DNA of 6,308 nt from Desulfonatronovibrio sp. (GCA_003558575.1 PWPY01000302.1:1-6308), one strand, 5' to 3'; counted from the stretch's first letter, positions 1 through 6,308 are shown. Numbers and translations are program-made. The notes: a model not told the origin generated them from the sequence alone.

Positions 1-1
1 T

Positions 2-2914
2 ACCTATCTGAATATTGTGGGCGAGAATAATGCAGTTGAAGCATACCACTGGGATTGTGCCTCAGCATACAATCTGCGCAGCATGACTTATCGTCGCGAA
101 GCAATCCTGGATGCAGTTGCCAAGGCTGAAAGAACAGGCGACGATTCCATCGCTTCCAGGGCAAAAGAGGAGTGGTCCATTGAAAACACATCTCTTTCTG
201 TATGCATTATGCGCATGATAAATCCGGTTATTTCGGGAACAGCTTTTAGCGCTGATACGTCTACGGGCTGCCGCGGAACTGCAAGACAGGATCTTGTTTC
301 CATTGATGCCAGTTACGGTCTCGGAGAAGCAGTGGTCAGCGGGATGGTCACCCCTGATAAATTTTTTGTTTTTCAGCGTGATGATGGTGAAGAAATAGTC
401 ATCCGGAATATGGGTTTTAAAGATAAAAAGATTGTTTATGATGAAACTGGGGCTGGGACTAAAGAAGAATCTGTCCCTGAAGATCAGATTAATCGCTGGT
501 CTCTGTCCTTAGCTCAGGCTGAAATGGTGGCCAAAGGGGTAAGGTCCATCAGCAAAGCATACAATGATATGATTATGGATACAGAATTCTGTATAGACCA
601 GTGGGACAGGTTATGGTTTGTTCAGGCCAGACCAGAAACCCGGTGGAATGAAGAATTCGAAAACCACCCCAGCATAATTTATATGCGTAGAATGGAGGTA
701 GATGAAGAAGCTCTGCCTAAGGCTGAGCTTCTTCTTGAGGGAAATGGCGCGTCAAGGGGTGCTGGTCAGGGAACCATCAAGTTTTTACGTTCAGCCTTGG
801 AACTGAACAAGATAAATAAAGGAGACGTTTTAGCTGCTGACCGAACCGACCCGGACATGGTTCCTGGGATGCGAATTGCTTCGGCAATTCTGGCAGACGC
901 AGGTGGTGACACAAGCCATGCTGCCATCACTTCAAGGGAACTTGGTATACCTGCAATAATTGGAATCAAACGCTTAGAAGCCTTACGGGCCCTTGATGGT
1001 CAGGAGGTAACCGTCAATGGTTCCAGAGGCCAGGTCTACCGTGGGCTTATACCATTGGTGGAAGTAGGCGGCGAAATGGATGTGAGTAAACTTCCACCCA
1101 CCAAAACCAAGGTCGGTCTAATCTTAGCTGATGTTGGCCAGGCATTGTTTCTATCAAGGCTTCGCAACGTGCCTGACTTTGAAGTTGGCCTCTTAAGGGC
1201 TGAATTTATGTTAGGCAATATTGGCGTTCACCCTCAGGCTTTGGAGGCTTATGACAAGGGATTTCTGGAAAACGTTGTTGAAAAGAAGCTCAAAGAACTT
1301 GAAAATGATTTAACTAAGGTTGTCAGAGATCAACTTGCAGCCGGTGTTATTTCACTTGACTTTAATCTCAGGAAATATGTCGGAATTATTTCCGGCCTTG
1401 AGGATAAGGTAAACAAACTTACAGAGCAGAAAGGGGCCAAAGGCACGGACGAAGTTCTTGCTCTGCACCGTCAATTGAGGGAATTGGACAACAAACTGGA
1501 TGAGTATATCGACCATGCCACGAAAAGATTTGATATTCTCAAAACTTCTATTGATTTGCGTGAACATATTGCCATAGTTATGGGGCTTATTGATGAGTTA
1601 CTCCTTCAGGCTGGCGATGATCCTGAGTCTGCACAGGCCAGACAAGAAATTAAAGATCGCATTGAATCCATATACAAACGGACCAAAAACGATCCATATA
1701 TAAGTGAAGTTTTAGAAAATATAAAACAACTCAGAATTGAAGTTGCCCAGAAGGTCGGGCTTAAGCAAAGAATGGATGATGTTCAAAACCTTCCTGATAA
1801 CATCACTCAATATATTTTATCAAAGGGCTATAGATCAGGAAAAGAGCTTTATATACAAACTCTTTCTCAGGGCCTGGCTCTTTTTGCCATGGCTTTTTAC
1901 GGAAAAGATATAATCTACCGTACAACCGATTATAAATCTAACGAATATCGAAATCTTATGGGCGGAATGCTCTTTGAAGATTACGAAGACAACCCCATGC
2001 TAGGTTACAGAGGAGTATCAAGAGACATTCATGACTGGGAGTTGGAAGCATTCAAACTGGCCAGAGGAGCATTCGGAGGGACCAATTTACAATTGATGCT
2101 GCCTTTTGTGCGAACCCTTGAGGAAGCCAGAAGCATGAAGAGATATCTGGCTAATGTCCATAAGCTCAGATCCGGAGAAGATGGGCTGAAGATTATTCTT
2201 ATGTCGGAAATTCCCAGCAACGCCATAATTGCCAAAGAGTTTATCCGTGAGTTCGATGGGTTTTCAATAGGTTCCAATGATATGACTCAGCTGGTGCTTG
2301 GAACTGACAGGGACAACTCCAGGCTTCGCCATATCTATGATGAAGAGGATCCAGCAGTAGTCTGGGCAATATTGGCCACAATATTTACTGGTCAGAAATT
2401 TGGCAAGAAAGTTGGATTTTGCGGTCAAGGCGTATCCAATAGTAAAGTTATCCGGGGCCTGGTATGTATCGCAGGCATTGTATCAGCTTCAGTGGTTCCT
2501 GATACATATGCCCAGACCAAGTATGAGTTCGCTGAAACTGAAAAGGAAAATATCAAGATCAGTGAGCTTGGAGGCTGGATCAAAAAACAGCATTTTCATA
2601 ATTTGCAAGAATTGCTCAAAAAGAATAATTATGAACATATCCTTAAGAAATATTCAACTGAAAAAGATCTAATGGATTGGTATGAAGGTGAACTTGGTCG
2701 TCTTCATGACCAGTTGTATGCGTGTCTTGGCGGGGCAAAGGAAGATTTTTACAGGCAGGAACTGAATCACTTTCGCGGTGTTTTTCACAAGCCTGTAATT
2801 TATGCCAACTGGGATTGGCAGACAACTGTTGAAGATGCCTTACATCATGCCGGTTTTTCATCTTTTGAAGAACAGGAAAAAGCCTATGCTCAACAGGCCA
2901 AAATGAAGTGGTAG
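2..2914 (+). CDS. ppsA: Phosphoenolpyruvate synthase (pyruvate, water dikinase), 5' truncated by window edge, with unusual insertion and C-terminal extension
   Basis: Converts pyruvate + ATP + water to PEP + AMP + phosphate, the cytoplasmic entry to gluconeogenesis from pyruvate. The reading frame is open from base 2, and the residues before the GTG at 17 (TYLNIVG) already match PpsA (TFLN in E. coli). That GTG is therefore internal, and roughly 130 N-terminal residues lie off the left edge. Numbered from GTG 17: the C-terminal part of the ATP-grasp PEP/pyruvate-binding domain (SYGLGEAVVSGMVTPD near residue 100; QARPET at 203-208); the swivelling phosphohistidine domain with GGDTSHAAI, phospho-acceptor His301; then the PEP-binding TIM barrel with RAEF (Arg394), NPMLGYRG (Arg665), SEIPSN (Glu731), GSNDMTQ (752-758) and the catalytic Cys802 in GFCGQG. 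All these catalytic positions are intact, so an active enzyme is expected. Two parts are odd: about 170 extra residues between barrel segments (413-603), and about 120 residues after the point where E. coli PpsA ends (from about 844). The gene ends in TAG, 87 bases before dxs. Confidence 0.93.
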   Translation, partial: TYLNIVGENNAVEAYHWDCASAYNLRSMTYRREAILDAVAKAERTGDDSIASRAKEEWSIENTSLSVCIMRMINPVISGTAFSADTSTGCRGTARQDLVSIDASYGLGEAVVSGMVTPDKFFVFQRDDGEEIVIRNMGFKDKKIVYDETGAGTKEESVPEDQINRWSLSLAQAEMVAKGVRSISKAYNDMIMDTEFCIDQWDRLWFVQARPETRWNEEFENHPSIIYMRRMEVDEEALPKAELLLEGNGASRGAGQGTIKFLRSALELNKINKGDVLAADRTDPDMVPGMRIASAILADAGGDTSHAAITSRELGIPAIIGIKRLEALRALDGQEVTVNGSRGQVYRGLIPLVEVGGEMDVSKLPPTKTKVGLILADVGQALFLSRLRNVPDFEVGLLRAEFMLGNIGVHPQALEAYDKGFLENVVEKKLKELENDLTKVVRDQLAAGVISLDFNLRKYVGIISGLEDKVNKLTEQKGAKGTDEVLALHRQLRELDNKLDEYIDHATKRFDILKTSIDLREHIAIVMGLIDELLLQAGDDPESAQARQEIKDRIESIYKRTKNDPYISEVLENIKQLRIEVAQKVGLKQRMDDVQNLPDNITQYILSKGYRSGKELYIQTLSQGLALFAMAFYGKDIIYRTTDYKSNEYRNLMGGMLFEDYEDNPMLGYRGVSRDIHDWELEAFKLARGAFGGTNLQLMLPFVRTLEEARSMKRYLANVHKLRSGEDGLKIILMSEIPSNAIIAKEFIREFDGFSIGSNDMTQLVLGTDRDNSRLRHIYDEEDPAVVWAILATIFTGQKFGKKVGFCGQGVSNSKVIRGLVCIAGIVSASVVPDTYAQTKYEFAETEKENIKISELGGWIKKQHFHNLQELLKKNNYEHILKKYSTEKDLMDWYEGELGRLHDQLYACLGGAKEDFYRQELNHFRGVFHKPVIYANWDWQTTVEDALHHAGFSSFEEQEKAYAQQAKMKW
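1253..1825 (+). other. Lineage-specific helical insertion within the PEP synthase barrel domain
   Basis: This in-frame segment (residues 413-603 counted from GTG 17) separates GVHPQALEAY from GYRSGKELY. In E. coli PpsA as I recall it, the same two landmarks are only about 20 residues apart, so roughly 170 residues are added here. The segment is rich in Leu, Lys, Glu, Asp and Ile with heptad-like spacing, for example LRELDNKLDEYID and VLENIKQLRIEVAQK. It has few Pro or Gly except in short linkers. Long helices or a coiled coil are the likely structure. I recognise no named domain in it. The frame is open throughout and the flanking barrel motifs are intact, so it is a genuine part of the protein and not a frameshift or an inserted element. 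Its role is unknown; oligomerisation or regulation is conjecture. Confidence 0.7.
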
Positions 2915-2947
2915 TTTTTTATCAATAAACCTGAAGATTATGACCGA

Positions 2948-2986
2948 TTTTAACGGGCGAATATCTTAGGTGTTCGTCCGTTAAAA
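2948..2986 (+). promoter_or_regulatory. Long RNA hairpin in the ppsA-dxs gap, directly before the dxs ribosome binding site
   Basis: Bases 2948-2961 pair with 2973-2986 as a 14-pair stem with a single G-U (2957 with 2977). The loop can close further (2962-2965 with 2969-2972), giving up to 18 pairs around a three-base UUA loop. Three pairs are G-U in the plus-strand transcript and would be C-A mismatches in the opposite RNA, so the fold favours plus-strand RNA. No U-run follows, so it is not a typical intrinsic terminator. It ends four bases before the dxs Shine-Dalgarno sequence. It could be a ppsA 3' end or stability element, a dxs leader structure, or a palindromic DNA-binding site; the sequence does not decide between these. 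Confidence 0.6.
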
Positions 2987-2989
2987 ATT

Positions 2990-2995
2990 GGGAAG
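2990..2995 (+). promoter_or_regulatory. Ribosome binding site of dxs
   Basis: GGGAAG lies six bases before the ATG at 3002, which fits a Shine-Dalgarno sequence at good spacing. It supports the chosen dxs start. Its position just downstream of the 2948-2986 hairpin means that structure could affect ribosome access. Confidence 0.65.
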
Positions 2996-3001
2996 ATAGA
3001 T

Positions 3002-4894
3002 ATGCCTGACTCTGACCAGAATATCCTCAATACCTTAAGTGATCCCTCCAGCATAAGACAGCTTGGTTTAAATGAACTTGAATGTCTTGCGTCTGAAGTG
3101 CGAGAACTGATTATAAAAGTTGTCTCCAAAAATGGTGGGCATCTGGCTCCTTCTCTCGGAGTTGTAGATTTAACCGTGTCCTTAATGAATAGCTTTAATT
3201 TTCAAAAAGACAGAATCATCTGGGATGTTGGCCACCAGGCTTATGCCTATAAGATTTTAACCGGCCGTAAAAACCGCTTTCATACTCTTCGCAAGATGGA
3301 AGGTCTAAGCGGTTTTCCCAGATTAGAAGAAAGTGAATATGACCATTTCGGGGTAGGTCACTCCAGCACCTCAATTTCAGCGGCCCTGGGTATGGCTGTA
3401 GCGAGAGATATACTTCAAGAGAATAATAAGGTCCTGGCAGTTATAGGTGATGGTTCCATGACTGCAGGTCTTGCTTATGAAGGCTTGAATCAGGCTGGGG
3501 ATCTGGATAGAGACCTTGTTGTCATTTTAAACGACAATGAAATGTCCATTTCCAAAAATGTTGGAGCCCTTTCTTCTTTCTTAAGCAGGAAGCTTTCATC
3601 TAAGTGGATTGTAAAGTTCAAAAAAGAAGTTGAAGGGTGGATGCGGACCATTCCCAGAATTGGCGATGATATTTTAAATTATGCACGCAGGAGTGAAGAA
3701 TCCCTGAAAGGCTTTTTTACTCCAGGGATACTTTTTGAAGCATTTAAATTTAACTATATTGGTCCTGTGGATGGTCATAACATCAAATCCATGACCCAGG
3801 TATTCAGGCAGTTAAAAGACCTTGAAGGACCTGTACTTGTTCATGTTCTTACACGTAAAGGTAAAGGCTACAAGCCTGCTGAAGATAACCCTACATTTTT
3901 TCATGGGGTGGGTTGCTTTGAACCGGAAACTGGTCTGGCCAAAAAAGCTAAGGGTAAATGTCTACCAAGCTATACAGAAATTTTTGGAAATACCCTTTGT
4001 ACTGCAGCTGAAAAAAATGATAAAATCGTCGCCATAACTGCGGCCATGCCTGAAGGTACTGGCCTAAGAAAGTTCTCTGAGAAATTTCCAGATCGTTTTT
4101 TTGATGTTGGTATCTGTGAGCAACATGCATTGACCTTTGCCGCCGGGCTGGCCTCAAGGGGTTTTAAACCCGTAGTTGCTGTATATTCCACTTTTTTGCA
4201 AAGATCCTATGATCAGGTTGTTCACGATGTCTGCCTGCAAAACCTTCCTGTTACAATCTGTCTGGACAGAGCCGGGATTGTTGGTGAAGACGGGGCAACT
4301 CACCATGGACTGTTTGATTTTTCTTTTTTAAGGCATATCCCCAATCTGATTTGCATGGCTCCCAAGGATGAAGCTGAAATGCAGTCTATGCTCTATACTG
4401 CCATTGAACATCAGGGTCCAGCTGCCATCAGATATCCTCGCGGTGTAGGAGTAGGATCAGCTGTCAATGAAAAAGTAACCTCTATCAATATTGGTGAAGG
4501 TGAATTGGTAAAAGACGGTGATCATGGGGTGATTATTGCCATTGGAAGCAGACTTTATCCCGCCTTAGAAGCAGCTTTGGAGCTTGAATCAGAAGGATTG
4601 TCCCTTGCTGTAGTTAACCCGAGATTTGTCAAACCTCTACCTGTTGATATACTTGAGGAAATTGTCAAAAGATTCAATAAGGTTCTTATACTCGAAGAAA
4701 ATATGCTGGCCGGTGGTTTTTCATCTGCGGTACTTGAATTTCTCGCTGATCGGGATTTGCTGTCAGGGCTGAAAATCAAGAGACTGGGTGTACCGGATAT
4801 GTTTGTTGAACATGGGACTCAGAAAGAGCTGAGACAGATGCTGGGTCTATGTAAGGGCGGAATTAAAAGTACAAGCTTAAAATTCTTCAGTTGA
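3002..4894 (+). CDS. dxs: 1-deoxy-D-xylulose-5-phosphate synthase
   Basis: Thiamine-diphosphate enzyme that condenses pyruvate with glyceraldehyde 3-phosphate, releasing CO2, to form 1-deoxy-D-xylulose 5-phosphate. This is the first and usually flux-controlling step of the MEP isoprenoid pathway, and the product also feeds thiamine and pyridoxal synthesis. The 630 residues match the family's usual length. Motifs in order: GGHLAPS with His47; WDVGHQAY; GHSSTSIS; the ThDP/Mg motif GDG at 149-151 ending at Asn177 (NDNEMSIS); NYIGPVDGH; the transketolase-type pyrimidine domain with catalytic Glu373 in ICEQHA; YSTFLQR with Arg401; DRAGIVGEDG; IRYPRG; and a C-terminal transketolase domain. The ATG at 3002 has a well-spaced GGGAAG and gives an N-terminus that aligns with E. 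coli Dxs. The gene lies 87 bases after ppsA on the same strand and is followed by an intrinsic terminator. Co-transcription with ppsA is possible, but the hairpin in the gap leaves it open. Nothing looks truncated or altered. Confidence 0.98.
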   Translation: MPDSDQNILNTLSDPSSIRQLGLNELECLASEVRELIIKVVSKNGGHLAPSLGVVDLTVSLMNSFNFQKDRIIWDVGHQAYAYKILTGRKNRFHTLRKMEGLSGFPRLEESEYDHFGVGHSSTSISAALGMAVARDILQENNKVLAVIGDGSMTAGLAYEGLNQAGDLDRDLVVILNDNEMSISKNVGALSSFLSRKLSSKWIVKFKKEVEGWMRTIPRIGDDILNYARRSEESLKGFFTPGILFEAFKFNYIGPVDGHNIKSMTQVFRQLKDLEGPVLVHVLTRKGKGYKPAEDNPTFFHGVGCFEPETGLAKKAKGKCLPSYTEIFGNTLCTAAEKNDKIVAITAAMPEGTGLRKFSEKFPDRFFDVGICEQHALTFAAGLASRGFKPVVAVYSTFLQRSYDQVVHDVCLQNLPVTICLDRAGIVGEDGATHHGLFDFSFLRHIPNLICMAPKDEAEMQSMLYTAIEHQGPAAIRYPRGVGVGSAVNEKVTSINIGEGELVKDGDHGVIIAIGSRLYPALEAALELESEGLSLAVVNPRFVKPLPVDILEEIVKRFNKVLILEENMLAGGFSSAVLEFLADRDLLSGLKIKRLGVPDMFVEHGTQKELRQMLGLCKGGIKSTSLKFFS

Positions 4895-4920
4895 AAATAT
4901 TTCAATCTTTTTTTGTTTAC

Positions 4921-4954
4921 AAGCCATGTTTCTTTTCAGGGACATGGCTTTTTT
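4921..4954 (+). terminator. Intrinsic (rho-independent) terminator of dxs
   Basis: Bases 4921-4929 (AAGCCATGT) pair perfectly with 4942-4950 (ACATGGCTT). The stem can continue inward through two U-G pairs, a C-G and a U-A to a four-base loop, about 13 pairs in all. A run of six T (4949-4954) follows immediately. It begins 26 bases after the dxs stop. On the opposite strand the stem is followed by A-rich sequence, so it should stop plus-strand transcription and is not a good terminator for the converging cytochrome gene, whose stop lies 18 bases beyond it. Confidence 0.88.
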
Positions 4955-4972
4955 AGTAGGTTAAATCCAGTT

Positions 4973-5371
4973 TTAGCGAATATGGCATTCTGAACAGGCA
5001 AAAGGGCCGGCTTTTTCCTCAATATGACAGCTTTTACACTGAACATGATAGGCACGTCGCAGTGGCAAAATATCACCGTTGCCCTCAAGGGAATGGCAAT
5101 CTGAACATCTAAGGTCTACAGAAGCCACCCCTTCTAATAGATTGCCCTGTTCATCATATTCATGATGACATACAGCACAATCATAATTCAATTCATGTTC
5201 ATAGTGATTAAAGAATACTGGTCCTCTTTGAGGTTCAGTAAAGTTGTCATCTTTGAACAGAGGTTGAGAGTTTTGGGAAAAAAGGATTTCTGGTGCCAGA
5301 AAAAGAACGCACATCAAGGTAAATACTGCTATATATGTTTTATTCAGCACTGCTTTTGTCCATGCATTCAT
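4973..5371 (-). CDS. Exported tetraheme cytochrome c, class III (c3-like), probable periplasmic partner of the HdrD-like protein
   Basis: A 132-residue protein with four CxxCH heme c sites: Cys65-His69, Cys89-His93, Cys112-His116 and Cys126-His130. It has exactly four other histidines (His56, His59, His70, His109), one possible sixth ligand per heme, which predicts four bis-His, low-potential hemes as in cytochrome c3. The HxxH before the first site and the CHH at the first site are c3 hallmarks. All four sites have two-residue spacers, whereas classic type I c3 has two CX4CH sites. The N-terminus (Lys6, Lys11, hydrophobic stretch about 13-30) is a signal peptide or uncleaved anchor, placing the hemes in the periplasm. 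The ATG at 5371 has GGAG nine bases upstream and overlaps the preceding gene by 32 bases, indicating one operon with translational coupling. The best functional guess is a TmcA-type acidic (type II) c3. DsrJ is less likely: it is triheme and has a different C-terminal motif set. Confidence 0.9.
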   Translation of the reverse strand: MNAWTKAVLNKTYIAVFTLMCVLFLAPEILFSQNSQPLFKDDNFTEPQRGPVFFNHYEHELNYDCAVCHHEYDEQGNLLEGVASVDLRCSDCHSLEGNGDILPLRRAYHVQCKSCHIEEKAGPFACSECHIR

Positions 5372-6308
5372 AAATTATGTCTCCAAGAAATTTGATACTC
5401 ATATTCAGTTTGTAATGATGAAAAATGTCTTCAAGGCCTCCGTGGCAATTATGACATGGAGCTATGACTACTGGAACTCCTGTAGCTTTGAGCTGCTCAG
5501 CTTTAATCCTGTTCCCCAGAACCCTTGTTTTTTTATGAGGGGGACCGCAGTTGATAACACCACCACCAGCAGAGCAACAGTAATTATGCTCTCTATTGGG
5601 TGTCATTTCAACAAAGTTTTCACAAAAGGCATGAACCAGGTCTCTTGCCTTTTCATGAAGTCCCATTCCCCGGACAATATTACAAGGATCATGAAACGTC
5701 ACTGGCTGTTCAAATTTTTTTCCAACCTTAATTTTACCTTCCTGGAGAAGCTCCCAGTAAAACTGAACAGCATGAATAATTGGAATTGGCGGTTCTTTCC
5801 AGCCAAGCCACCTGGATCCGGTGTCATAGACTGACCTGAATGCGTGTCCGCATTCTCCCATTACAATTTTTTTACATTTCAGACGGAGAGCTGTTTCAAA
5901 GTGAACTTTTTTTAACCGGCCCATAAGTTCATAATCACCAACATACATGGCCATATCGCTGTTGTCCCAACCAGGTGTTGCCGGCATGGTCCAGTCTACC
6001 TGGCCAACATTCATTATAACCGCAGCCTGATAAATAAGTTGAGACCTGAATTTTGGTTCAGGTCCGATTACTGAGTAAAAAACATCAGCTCCGTCTTTTT
6101 CTATGGGGATTCTAAGCATGGGCAGTTCATCTCTGGCCTCATCTTCCTGCCATTGAAGGCTGTCAATCCACTCGTCTTCCTTGACCCACATCTGGTTCAT
6201 GGTGGCTGCGTGACTGTGGGCGGTATCCTGGATATATTTGGGTGTAACTCCAAGGAAATGACACAGCCTTCTGACCAAGGTTATCTGGTAGGCTGTATCT
6301 ATCCCAAA
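5340..6308 (-). CDS. HdrD-like iron-sulfur protein (TmcB/HmcF/DsrK family, CCG domains), N-terminus beyond window
   Basis: C-terminal part of the cytoplasmic catalytic-type subunit of a sulfate-reducer membrane redox complex. Relatives (heterodisulfide reductase HdrD, DsrK, HmcF, TmcB) carry two ferredoxin-type [4Fe-4S] clusters and a special [4Fe-4S] site built by CCG domains. The frame is open to the right edge and its first visible residues, FGIDTAY, match the sequence just after the second ferredoxin motif (CPYGIDTA in DsrK), so both cluster motifs lie off the window. A TTG at 6278 is in frame but is an internal Leu. Counted from that TTG, the first CCG half is degenerate (GECGHAFR, Cys143). 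The second is complete: Cys199 (HDPC), Cys234-Cys235 (NYCC) and Cys275/Cys278 (CHNC), a C-X34-CC-X39-CxxC pattern. From memory it resembles TmcB more than HmcF or DsrK (MYVGDYELMGRL, CHNCHGGLEDI), but I cannot align it, so no symbol is given. It overlaps the cytochrome gene by 32 bases. Confidence 0.88.
   Translation of the reverse strand, partial: FGIDTAYQITLVRRLCHFLGVTPKYIQDTAHSHAATMNQMWVKEDEWIDSLQWQEDEARDELPMLRIPIEKDGADVFYSVIGPEPKFRSQLIYQAAVIMNVGQVDWTMPATPGWDNSDMAMYVGDYELMGRLKKVHFETALRLKCKKIVMGECGHAFRSVYDTGSRWLGWKEPPIPIIHAVQFYWELLQEGKIKVGKKFEQPVTFHDPCNIVRGMGLHEKARDLVHAFCENFVEMTPNREHNYCCSAGGGVINCGPPHKKTRVLGNRIKAEQLKATGVPVVIAPCHNCHGGLEDIFHHYKLNMSIKFLGDIIYECMDKSSAE
5381..5384 (-). promoter_or_regulatory. 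Ribosome binding site of the cytochrome gene
   Basis: GGAG on the minus strand, nine bases before the ATG at 5371. It lies inside the 3' end of the HdrD-like coding region, which fits coupled translation of the two genes and supports the cytochrome start. Confidence 0.6.

Noticed and set aside
2400..2672. Second plus-strand open frame of 90 codons inside ppsA
   Set aside because: It overlaps the PpsA frame containing the catalytic cysteine; the PpsA frame is conserved and this one shows no family features.
2915..2920. Run of six T directly after the ppsA stop codon, as a possible terminator
   Set aside because: No GC-rich stem precedes the run; the upstream sequence is the coding end of ppsA with no usable inverted repeat.
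2915..2947. Possible dxs promoter, with TTATCA and GATTAT as -35 and -10 boxes
   Set aside because: The spacing is only 11 bases and no better pair was found, so no promoter is claimed.
4921..4950. The dxs terminator acting in both directions for the converging cytochrome gene
   Set aside because: On the minus strand the stem is followed by A-rich sequence and not a U-run, so an intrinsic stop in that direction is not supported.
5307..5311. Possible lipoprotein signal around Cys21 of the cytochrome
   Set aside because: The residues before the Cys (TLM) do not fit a lipobox, which needs a small residue at -1; the N-terminus is better read as an ordinary signal peptide or anchor.
4973..5371. 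Identification of the cytochrome as DsrJ, because it follows a DsrK-like gene and is of similar size
   Set aside because: DsrJ has three heme sites and a different C-terminal motif set; this protein has four CxxCH sites and a full c3-type set of distal histidines.
5415..5834. Plus-strand open frame of 139 codons opposite the HdrD-like gene
   Set aside because: It lies entirely antisense to a clearly conserved CCG-domain coding region, has no recognisable motif and no convincing ribosome site; it is a shadow frame.

Overview
The window looks like chromosomal DNA of an anaerobic, probably sulfate-reducing bacterium (Desulfobacterota, most likely Desulfovibrionales-like). The main evidence is the minus-strand pair at the right end. 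It encodes an HdrD-like iron-sulfur protein of the TmcB/HmcF/DsrK family, followed by a small exported tetraheme cytochrome of the c3 type. That combination is characteristic of the transmembrane redox complexes of sulfate reducers. The other two genes are ordinary central-metabolism genes. Base composition is moderate to slightly AT-rich and looks even across the window. I see no sign of mobile elements, tRNA or rRNA genes, or CRISPR repeats.

Layout: (1) 2-2914, plus strand: a 5'-truncated phosphoenolpyruvate synthase (PpsA family). All three functional regions are recognisable, but it carries a large helical insertion in its C-terminal barrel and a C-terminal extension of about 120 residues that E. 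coli PpsA lacks. (2) 2915-3001: a short intergenic gap holding a long RNA-type hairpin that ends just before the ribosome binding site of the next gene. (3) 3002-4894, plus strand: a complete dxs (1-deoxy-D-xylulose-5-phosphate synthase), closed by a good intrinsic terminator at 4921-4954. (4) 4973-5371, minus strand: a tetraheme cytochrome c3-like protein. Its start lies inside (5) 5340-6308, minus strand: the C-terminal two thirds or so of an HdrD-like CCG-domain protein whose N-terminus lies beyond the right edge. The plus-strand pair and the minus-strand pair converge on the dxs terminator.

PEP synthase makes PEP from pyruvate for gluconeogenesis, and Dxs condenses pyruvate with glyceraldehyde 3-phosphate to start isoprenoid (MEP pathway) synthesis. 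The two plus-strand genes therefore share pyruvate as substrate, although the sequence does not prove that they form an operon. The minus-strand pair probably belongs to a larger membrane complex that moves electrons between the periplasmic cytochrome pool and cytoplasmic sulfur-reduction chemistry. I found no wholly new system. The best leads are the rebuilt PEP synthase, the hairpin before dxs, and the gene order HdrD-like then c3, which differs from the tmc, dsr and hmc orders I know.
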